A stretch of DNA of 7,107 nucleotides, taken from Acidobacteriota bacterium. GTDB lineage: Bacteria; Acidobacteriota; Vicinamibacteria; Vicinamibacterales; JACQTH01. Each line of letters begins with the position of its first letter. Position 1 is the first letter of the stretch. Position numbers and translations under genes: made by a program. Under the pieces are notes generated by a model, which was given only the letters and a program-made list of their open reading frames with translations, did not search any database and was not told where the DNA came from. This document shows positions 1-5,163 of this stretch, piece by piece. The DNA is taken from positions 1-7,107 of the forward strand of contig JACQTH010000224.1 in assembly GCA_016210935.1 (NCBI GenBank). The letters run 5' to 3'.

Positions 1-110
1 TCATGGAGCACGACCAGGTCGAAGGTTCCACGGCCGGCTGCGTAAAGGCCGTATCCCGACATGCCGACAGCGGCGAGCGACATCGCGGCGCGGCGCGGGG
101 CGCGAGCCAT
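1..110 (-). CDS. Possible divergent gene, 5' fragment only
   Basis: A minus-strand frame opens with ATG at 110-108 and stays open to the left edge (36 codons). It begins MARAPRRAAMSLAAVG and continues through MSGYGLYAAGRGTFDLVVLH, with a basic N-terminus followed by a mildly hydrophobic stretch, as in an exported or membrane protein. Third codon positions are mostly G or C, which fits coding in this GC-rich DNA. The product is not recognised. The ATG lies only 22 bases from the DUF547 start on the other strand, leaving little room for two promoters, and there is no clear Shine-Dalgarno sequence. It could be chance, or the true start could be the internal ATG at 83-81. Confidence 0.3.
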   Translation of the reverse strand, partial: MARAPRRAAMSLAAVGMSGYGLYAAGRGTFDLVVLH

Positions 111-123
111 GGTGAATCACCAT
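109..123. repeat. Short dyad between divergent starts
   Basis: Seven-base perfect arms, ATGGTGA and TCACCAT, flank a single central A. The dyad overlaps the possible minus-strand start at 110 and ends 9 bases before the DUF547 ATG at 133. Its size and place would suit an operator for a dimeric repressor, but a 15-base dyad can occur by chance and no regulator gene is adjacent. Confidence 0.3.
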
Positions 124-132
124 CCTGACACA

Positions 133-1032
133 ATGAAGCTAGGTCTTGTTCTTTCGATGCTCGTCGTGGCGGCGGTCGCGGGCACTAGCCGTGCTTGCAC
201 GGCTAGTAACGAAGCTTCGCGTGCTTCAGTGATCGGTCTGAGGCGAAGCTTCGTTACTCCGCTGTCTGGTCGCGAGCAGCCTCCGCGCCTTCACGACGCG
301 TTCGACGAGATCCTGGATCTGTACGTCAGAGACGGGCTCGTCTACTATTACGCGCTGAAGAAGGAGCGTGCGCGATTCGATCGCTACGTCAACAGCCTCG
401 GGCAGCCGGCGGCGCTGGAGACCGCGCGGACGTCCAAGGGGCGGGAGCTGGCGTTCTGGATCAACGCGTACAACGCGTTTGTGCTTCGGACGGTGATCGA
501 TCACTATCCGATCCGAGGCAAGTTCGAGAAATATCCTCCCGTGAGCCTCCGGCAGGTCCCCGGGGCCTTCGAGCGGATCACGCATCGCGCAGGCGGTCGA
601 ATGGTGACGCTCGATGAGATCGAGAAGGCGATTCTGCCGCGGTTCAACGATCCCCGCGTGTATTTTTCGCTGGGTCGGGGCGCGGTCGGCAGCGGGCGGC
701 TGTTCAGCGAGGCCTATCGGGAGGATCGCCTCGAAGAGCAGCTGGGGCGCGCCGCCGCCGAAGTGGTGCAGCGGCCGGAGCTGTTTCGCGCCGACCGGCT
801 CGAGGGGGCGGTGGCGGTCACGCCGATTTTCGGGTGGCATGAGGCGGAATTCGTCGCCGTCTACGCGCCGAAGCAGCAGCGATTCGAGTCGCGCAGTCCC
901 ATCGAGCGCGCGATTCTCGCGTTTGTCGAACCTCACCTCTTCCCCAACGAGCGCGAGTTCATCGCCGACAACAAGTTCAGCGTCAGATATCTCGAGCTGG
1001 ATTGGCGGCTGAACGATCTCACAGGAAGGTGA
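133..1032 (+). CDS. Secreted DUF547-domain protein
   Basis: The ATG at 133 is chosen because it begins a good signal peptide: MKLG followed by a hydrophobic stretch to AVAG, with likely cleavage near residue 16. An in-frame ATG at 61 would put 24 charged or polar residues ahead of it. The 299-residue product carries DUF547: FDEILDLYVRDG near residue 57, ELAFWINAYNAFVLRTV at 105-121, SLRQVPGAF after that, and the terminal YLELDWRLND at 286-295, equivalent to the family's usual YDWxLN ending. The family is exported and its biochemical role is unsettled. The conserved core that usually reads like HFALxCxSxSCPxL is here YFSLGRGAVGSGRL at 177-190, so the His and both Cys are absent. Codons 18-42 are a palindromic repeat inserted between signal peptide and mature domain. 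There is no strong ribosome binding site. It is the first of two co-directional genes, 90 bases before the SDR gene, with a palindrome between them. Confidence 0.88.
   Translation: MKLGLVLSMLVVAAVAGTSRACTASNEASRASVIGLRRSFVTPLSGREQPPRLHDAFDEILDLYVRDGLVYYYALKKERARFDRYVNSLGQPAALETARTSKGRELAFWINAYNAFVLRTVIDHYPIRGKFEKYPPVSLRQVPGAFERITHRAGGRMVTLDEIEKAILPRFNDPRVYFSLGRGAVGSGRLFSEAYREDRLEEQLGRAAAEVVQRPELFRADRLEGAVAVTPIFGWHEAEFVAVYAPKQQRFESRSPIERAILAFVEPHLFPNEREFIADNKFSVRYLELDWRLNDLTGR
184..258. repeat. Compound palindromic element inside a gene
   Basis: Two overlapping perfect inverted repeats form one 75-base unit. The first is an 11-base stem (184-194 with 197-207, arm ACTAGCCGTGC) around a two-base loop. 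The second is a 15-base stem (205-219 with 244-258, arm AGTAACGAAGCTTCG) around a 24-base loop; its arm contains the self-palindrome CGAAGCTTCG. Three bases, AGT at 205-207, belong to both stems. The unit is exactly 25 codons and starts on a codon boundary of the DUF547 gene, so the frame is kept. This looks like a mobile or dispersed palindrome that landed in the tolerant linker after the signal peptide, but no second copy is in the window. Confidence 0.8.
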
Positions 1033-1039
1033 TAATCAC

Positions 1040-1111
1040 GGGGTTTGGGATTCGGGGTTCGGGATTCGAAAGACGGAACAGACGAATCCCGAATCCCAAA
1101 TCCCGAATCCC
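1040..1111. repeat. GGGATTCG-unit inverted repeat
   Basis: The left arm (1041-1068) is built of GGGATTCG-like units of about 7-8 bases. The right arm (1083-1111) carries the complement, GAATCCC units, and the spacer is 14 bases. By eye about 24 of 28 aligned arm positions are complementary, with some differences wobble-tolerant in RNA. It starts 7 bases after the DUF547 stop and ends 11 bases before the SDR start, filling nearly the whole gap. No T-run follows the stem, so it is not a standard intrinsic terminator, though it could attenuate or shield transcripts. Confidence 0.85.
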
Positions 1112-1122
1112 GTGAGCTGCCG

Positions 1123-1902
1123 ATGGATCTTGGACTCACTGGAAAGATCGCTCTCGTCACCGGGTCGAGCCGCGGGCTGGGCTTCGCGAGCGCACGCGCG
1201 CTCGCCGCCGAAGGGTGCCGCGTCTGCATCTGTGCGCGCGGACTGGAGCGGCTTCGCGAGGCGGCGGACGAGTTGGCAACTCTTGCCGGGGGCGATGACC
1301 GGATTCTCGCGGTGGCGGCTGATGTCGCCACGCAAGTGGGTGTCGCGACGATCGTCGCCCGGACGGTCGAGGTGTTCGGCGGGCTGGATATCCTCGTGAA
1401 CAACGTCGGATTGGCAAGAGGCGGCGGCATTCTGGACACGAGCGACCGCGAGTGGGAGGAAGCGATCGATCAGACGCTGTTTCCGGCCATTCGGGCGTCG
1501 CGTGCGGCGGTGCCCCACATGCGCGCGCGGGGCGGCGGCGTCATCATCATGATCACGTCGATTTGGGGGCGCGAATCGGGCGGCCGCATGACCTACAACG
1601 CCGTGAAGGCCGCTGAGACCAGCCTCGGCAAATCGCTCGGGCAGCAGCTCGCGCGGGACAATATCCGCGTGAACAGCGTGGCGCCCGGCTCGATTCTGTT
1701 CGAAGGCGGCTCGTGGCACCGCCGCCAGCAGGCCGACCCCGACGGGATCGCGCAATTCATCCGCCAGGAGCTGCCATTCGGCCGATTCGGCCGCGCGGAG
1801 GAGGTCGGCGATGTCGTGGCGTTTCTCGCGTCGCCGCGCGCCAGCTGGATCAGCGGCGCCTGCATCCCCGTCGACGGCTGTCAGTCGAGATCGCTCATCT
1901 GA
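1123..1902 (+). CDS. Classical short-chain dehydrogenase/reductase
   Basis: This is a 259-residue NAD(P)-dependent oxidoreductase of the SDR superfamily, normal length for the classical group, cytosolic and usually tetrameric. Visible motifs are the cofactor glycine motif TGSSRGLG (13-20), DV at 67-68, NNVG (93-96, usually NNAG), and the catalytic S146, Y158 and K162 in YNAVK, followed by VNSVAPGS. R17 and R39 lean toward NADP(H). The fourth catalytic residue, an Asn in the helix after NNAG, appears to be T118 in WEEAIDQTLF. The C-terminus ISGACIPVDGCQS matches the usual SGxxxxVDGG end with Gly changed to Cys. The ATG at 1123 is chosen because the fold starts directly after it; an in-frame ATG at 1045 would translate the upstream repeat. 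The substrate is unknown; FabG-like ketoreduction or sugar/polyol oxidation are both possible. Confidence 0.92.
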   Translation: MDLGLTGKIALVTGSSRGLGFASARALAAEGCRVCICARGLERLREAADELATLAGGDDRILAVAADVATQVGVATIVARTVEVFGGLDILVNNVGLARGGGILDTSDREWEEAIDQTLFPAIRASRAAVPHMRARGGGVIIMITSIWGRESGGRMTYNAVKAAETSLGKSLGQQLARDNIRVNSVAPGSILFEGGSWHRRQQADPDGIAQFIRQELPFGRFGRAEEVGDVVAFLASPRASWISGACIPVDGCQSRSLI

Positions 1903-1979
1903 AAGGCAACCGCGGAGCACGCGGAGATCCTTAATGTAGTATTCTCTGCGCGCTCTGCGTTCTCAGCGGTTGCATTTTC
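1901..1979. repeat. Inverted repeat with GCAACCGC ends
   Basis: GCAACCGC (1906-1913) pairs perfectly with GCGGTTGC (1966-1973). The pairing extends outward through GAAA/TTTC with a bulge, and inward along GGAGCACGCGGAG against CTCTGCGTTCTCA with three or so mismatches. The outer edge begins inside the SDR stop codon (1900-1902). The region lies between convergent genes, so a stem here could end transcripts from the SDR side, but there is no clear T-run. Confidence 0.75.
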
Positions 1980-1987
1980 TTCGCCTT

Positions 1988-2018
1988 CCCGAATCCCGAA
2001 CCCCGAATCCCTAATCCC
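1988..2018. repeat. Solo GAATCCC repeat array
   Basis: Four tandem units (CCCGAATCCCGAA, then CCCCGAATCCCTAATCCC) match the right arm of the palindrome at 1083-1111 in sequence and orientation. Here no opposing arm is present. It is the only repeat family that occurs twice in this window. Confidence 0.8.
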
Positions 2019-2050
2019 GGCGTCCGCCGAAGGCGCACCGATCTTCGTGG

Positions 2051-2118
2051 CTTCCGCCTGAACCTTGTGGAAAACGCGCTTCTTCCAGGCGTTTTCCACG
2101 GGTTCCTTCAGGCGGAAG
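2051..2118. terminator. Long stem at permease 3' end, atypical terminator
   Basis: A 68-base hairpin has three stacked perfect blocks: CTTCCGCCTG (2051-2060) with 2109-2118, AACC (2061-2064) with 2101-2104, and GTGGAAAACGC (2067-2077) with 2089-2099. That is 25 base pairs with small internal loops and an 11-base apical loop. The permease stop codon (2108-2110) sits in the outer arm, so the gene's last three residues SSA are encoded by the hairpin. Position between convergent genes suits bidirectional termination or 3'-end protection. Neither side has the T-run of an intrinsic terminator, so the terminator call is inference; the stem itself is seen directly. Confidence 0.6.
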
Positions 2119-3466
2119 ATCTGCGGCCGAAGGCCGCGTAATACACCGGAATCCCCGCCAGCACCACCCCGAACACCACTACCGTCCAGAACGTATCGGT
2201 CAGGAGCGCGTTGGCCATCAGGTAGATGACGCCCAGGAGGTAGACGATTGGCACGAGCGGGTACGCGATGACTGTGTACGGACGGCGCAAATCCGGTCGA
2301 TTCCGGCGCAGCGTGAAGATCGCTGCGACGCTGAGCGCATAGAAGGGGAGCATGGCTTTCACGAACGCGTCGATCAGCTGCTCGAAGGTTCCCGCCAGGA
2401 CGAGGCCGATGCCGAGCAGACCGGCCAGGGCGATCGCCACATGGGGTGTCTTGTATCGCGGGTGTACCCGGGCGAGGGCCGGGAAGAACAGCCGATCCTC
2501 GGCCATCGCGAAAAAGATGCGCGGGTTCACCAGCATCGTGCCGTTCAGCGAACCAAAGGTCGAGATCATCACGACCACCGACACCACCGACACGCCTACC
2601 CGCCCGAACAGGACATTGAGCGTGTCGGCGGCCACGAGCCGGGAAGCGGGCATGGCGTCAATCGGAATGACATACAGGTAGGCGGCATTGGCCAGCACGT
2701 AGATCGCGATGATGGCCAACGTGCCGATGATGAGGGCGCGGGGCAGGTTGCGCTGGGGGCTGGCGACCTCGCCGCCCGCAAATGCCAGATCCGCGAAGCC
2801 GTCATACGCCCACAGGACCGAGACGATCGCCAGCCCGAACAACCCCGCCTGCACTGGCCCGCCGGGGGCCACGAGATTGCTCGCGCTCGCGCCGTGCGCG
2901 CCGCCGAACAGGAAGGAGGCGACGACCAGCAGCACCAGGGCGCCGTATTTCATGATGGTCGACATGCCGACGATGGCGGCCCCCCAGAGCGCTCCGCGGA
3001 TATTGATGACGGTGGCGAACGTGATCGCTCCTATGGCGACGTAGTCCGCCGCCTGTTCGTGCACGATCGGATCGATTCCGATCGAGCGCAGCAGGTACTC
3101 GCCGAACACCGTCGCGATGCTGCCGACGGCCGCCGCCCGAACCAGCACCAGCTGCGCCCATCCGAACAGAAACGCGGTCATCCGCCCCCAGCCTTCCCGG
3201 AGATAGACGTACAGGCCGCCGGTGTGAGGCAGCGCGGCCGCCAGCTCGGCGATCGACAACGCACCGCACAGCGTGATGACGCCGCCGAGCATCCAGGCGA
3301 AGAGCATCAGCTGCGGATCCGGAACGCGCGCGGCGATGCCGGCGGGCGTCCGGAAGATGCCCGAGCCGATGGTGATCCCAATCACGACACCTACGGAGCT
3401 CCAGAGACCGAGCTGGCGGACGAGGTGGGGCTGGGATGCGGCTGCGGCCGATATCGGGGAGGGCAT
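2108..3466 (-). CDS. APC-family amino acid permease (SLC7/LAT-like)
   Basis: This inner-membrane transporter has about 12 hydrophobic segments and 452 residues, typical for the amino acid-polyamine-organocation superfamily. The first helix carries IGSGIF, whose GSG binds the substrate's amino/carboxyl groups in this family. The second shows SIAELAAALPHTGGLYVYL, the sixth shows SVLWAYDGFADLAFAGGEV, and FGSLNGTMLVNPRIFFAMAEDR follows helix 8. All point to the SLC7/LAT and SteT-like exchanger branch rather than to GabP or LysP types. The substrate cannot be read from sequence. Two starts are possible. The ATG at 3466 is preferred because GGAG lies 9 bases upstream of it. The ATG at 3481 would add MEYQS but lies inside the end of an AT-rich inverted repeat and has no ribosome binding site. 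The C-terminus ends inside a hairpin arm. Confidence 0.93.
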   Translation of the reverse strand: MPSPISAAAASQPHLVRQLGLWSSVGVVIGITIGSGIFRTPAGIAARVPDPQLMLFAWMLGGVITLCGALSIAELAAALPHTGGLYVYLREGWGRMTAFLFGWAQLVLVRAAAVGSIATVFGEYLLRSIGIDPIVHEQAADYVAIGAITFATVINIRGALWGAAIVGMSTIMKYGALVLLVVASFLFGGAHGASASNLVAPGGPVQAGLFGLAIVSVLWAYDGFADLAFAGGEVASPQRNLPRALIIGTLAIIAIYVLANAAYLYVIPIDAMPASRLVAADTLNVLFGRVGVSVVSVVVMISTFGSLNGTMLVNPRIFFAMAEDRLFFPALARVHPRYKTPHVAIALAGLLGIGLVLAGTFEQLIDAFVKAMLPFYALSVAAIFTLRRNRPDLRRPYTVIAYPLVPIVYLLGVIYLMANALLTDTFWTVVVFGVVLAGIPVYYAAFGRRSSA

Positions 3467-3478
3467 GGATTGATACTC

Positions 3479-3648
3479 CATTTGAAAATCTGGTGATTGA
3501 GAATTTGGTGATTGATTGTGAGATTGAGGAATTGAAGATTGAAAGATCTATTGTCGATTGTGATCTCAATCTCCAATAGTTCGACAATTACCAGATCAGC
3601 CAATCGTTCAATCAGTTACCAGATTTTCAATCACTAGATTTTCAAATG
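3479..3648. repeat. AT-rich 170-base element with terminal inverted repeats
   Basis: The 22-base ends (3479-3500 and 3627-3648) are inverted copies differing at one position; each has CATTTG/CAAATG at the outer edge. Inside are GATTGA-type units in one orientation on the left half (GGTGATTGA, GAGATTGAGGAATTGAAG) and TCAATC units on the right, plus a second pair ATTGTCGA (3551-3558) with TCGACAAT. The stretch is much richer in A+T than the genes on both sides. It fills the gap between the response-regulator stop and the permease start, so any permease promoter must lie in it; no convincing -35/-10 pair was found. It has MITE-like structure but no transposase and no obvious target duplication. 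Confidence 0.8.
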
Positions 3649-5052
3649 TCATTTCTTGATTATTCCCAGCTCCTTCACCTTCTGCTGCAGACTCTGCCGG
3701 TGCATCCCCATGGCGGCCGCGGTCCGGGAGATATTCCAATCGTTCTCCGACAGCCGCCGTTCGAGGTAGGCGCGCTCGAAGCTCTCGATCGCTCGTCGTC
3801 GCGCCTCGTGATAGGGCAGGTCCTGAAGCTGGCCGAAAGCGGCGTCCGGCGGCGGCGTCGCTGAAGCCTGACGTGTGCCGCCGTCAACCGGAGCGAGATC
3901 GTCCGGTTCGATCGCCTCGCCGCGCGCCAGGGCGGCGGCGCGCTCGACGGTGTTCCGCAGCTCGCGCACGTTGCCCGGCCAGGACTGCGATCGGAGCGCG
4001 TCGACCGCCGCAGGCGAGAACCGGCGCGCCCGCGGCTGATGGCGGGCGATGGCCTCCTCGAGAAAGGCCGACGCCAGTTGCGGAATATCGTCGCGGCGAT
4101 CGCGAAGCGGCGGCAGCGCAATCTCGACGACCTGCAGCCGGTAGAGCAGATCCTGGCGGAACCGGCCCTCCGCCGTCTCACGCGCGAGGTCCTTGTTCGT
4201 GGCGGCCACAAACCGCACGTCGACACGAATCGAGTCGTTGCTCCCGACCCGCTCGAACTGACGCTCCTGGAGCGCGCGCAGCAGCTTGGCCTGCGTGCCG
4301 AGACTCATATCGCCGACTTCGTCCAGGAACAGCGTGCCGTGATGCGCCGCCTCGAGCTTGCCGCGCCGCCGCTGATCCGCGCCGGAGAACGCGCCCCGCT
4401 CGTGCCCGAACAGCTCGCTTTCGATGAGCGTGTCCGGAAGCGCCGCGCAGTTCATCGCGAGGAACGGGCCATCGGCACGATGGCTGCGCCCGTGCAGCTC
4501 GCGGGCGACGAGCTCCTTTCCCGTCCCGCTTTCGCCGCGGATCAGAACCGTGAGGTCGGTCTTCGCCACGCGCTCGATCAGGTCGTACACGCGGCGCATC
4601 GCTTCGCTGCCGCCCAGAAGCGATCCAAACTCGGTGTACGACCTGAGCTGTCTTCGGAGGTGCTCGTTCTCCCGCGCGAGGCCAATCCGATCCGCAGCAT
4701 TACGGGCGATAGCGCGCAACTCGTCGATATCGTACGGCTTTGTCAGATAGTCGAACGCGCCCAGCTTCATGGCCTCGACGGCGGTCCGCTCCGAGCCGTG
4801 CGCGGTGACGATGACGACGATGGGCGGGTGCGGCCTCGCCTGGCTCTTTCTCAACACCTCGAGGCCGTCCAGGCCCGGCATGTTGAGATCCAGGAACACG
4901 AGGTCCGGGCGATCCTGCTCAATCATCGTGATCGCCGCCGCCCCATCGGGCGCTTCGGACAGCACGTACTTGTCCCGCTGCAGCGCGCGGCGCATCCCGT
5001 ACCGGCTCCCCGGCTCATCGTCCACGACGAGCACTTTGATCGCGTCAGTCAT
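3649..5052 (-). CDS. NtrC-family sigma-54 response regulator
   Basis: A 467-residue cytosolic transcription activator with the standard three domains. The receiver domain (about 5-118) has the acidic pair D11-D12, phosphoacceptor D55 in FLDLNMPG, T83 and K105. The AAA+ sigma-54 interaction domain (about 145-370) has Walker A GESGTGKE (173-180), the sigma-54 contact loop as GAFSGA (220-225) instead of the usual GAFTGA, Walker B LFLDE ending D244-E245, sensor ATN (284-286) and arginines in FRQDLLYRL (298-306). The Fis-type helix-turn-helix ends the protein (about 440-460: NISRTAAAMGMHRQSLQQKV). Such proteins bind enhancer sites and use ATP to open sigma-54 promoters after phosphorylation. It lies downstream of the histidine kinase gene, separated by a 102-base palindromic gap. 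The ATG at 5052 fits the receiver start; the ribosome binding site is weak. The regulon is unknown. Confidence 0.95.
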   Translation of the reverse strand: MTDAIKVLVVDDEPGSRYGMRRALQRDKYVLSEAPDGAAAITMIEQDRPDLVFLDLNMPGLDGLEVLRKSQARPHPPIVVIVTAHGSERTAVEAMKLGAFDYLTKPYDIDELRAIARNAADRIGLARENEHLRRQLRSYTEFGSLLGGSEAMRRVYDLIERVAKTDLTVLIRGESGTGKELVARELHGRSHRADGPFLAMNCAALPDTLIESELFGHERGAFSGADQRRRGKLEAAHHGTLFLDEVGDMSLGTQAKLLRALQERQFERVGSNDSIRVDVRFVAATNKDLARETAEGRFRQDLLYRLQVVEIALPPLRDRRDDIPQLASAFLEEAIARHQPRARRFSPAAVDALRSQSWPGNVRELRNTVERAAALARGEAIEPDDLAPVDGGTRQASATPPPDAAFGQLQDLPYHEARRRAIESFERAYLERRLSENDWNISRTAAAMGMHRQSLQQKVKELGIIKK

Positions 5053-5061
5053 CTCAGTAGA

Positions 5062-5163
5062 AGGTACCTAAAGTGCCTGGAGTGCCTAGAGTGCCTGTAG
5101 TGCAAGTGAGAGCGCCTTCTCCGCACTTAAGGCACTCCAGGCACCCTAGGCACCTCAGGCACT
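5062..5163. repeat. AGTGCCT nonamer palindrome between kinase and regulator
   Basis: The left arm (5062-5103) has about four and a half units of nine bases, consensus AGTGCCTRR. The right arm (5123-5163) has the same number in opposite orientation (GGCACTCCA, GGCACCCTA, GGCACCTCA). The spacer is about 19 bases. The right arm runs into the kinase gene and supplies its last residues and stop: one unit reads AGTGCCTGA, giving Ser-Ala-stop. In the transcript the arms would form a stem of about 40 pairs with a few mismatches just before the regulator's start, which could lower or stabilise regulator mRNA relative to kinase. Confidence 0.88.

Noticed and set aside
133..200. Lipoprotein signal for the DUF547 protein, since a Cys follows the hydrophobic stretch
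   Set aside because: The residues before the Cys are TSRA, not a lipobox, and that Cys is encoded by the palindromic element.
2066..2099. TTTTCCACA (minus strand, 2074-2066) fits the loose DnaA-box consensus, with a related TTTTCCACG in the opposite arm
   Set aside because: Only one match, both copies explained as stem arms, and no dnaA, dnaN or clustered boxes nearby.
4039..5100. Long plus-strand open frame opposite the response regulator
   Set aside because: It is antisense to a fully recognisable gene, its translation matches no known fold, and GC-rich coding DNA commonly leaves such frames open. The same holds for the plus-strand frame opposite the permease (2441-3496).
5062..5163. Possible tandem sigma-54 promoters, because the repeats contain GGCAC
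   Set aside because: A sigma-54 site needs GG and GC 10 bases apart (TGGCAC then TTGC). The nine-base period does not give that spacing, and no TTGC element is present.
5062..5163. CRISPR-like array
   Set aside because: Units are nine bases, directly abutting, with no spacers, and orientation reverses at the centre. No cas gene is nearby.
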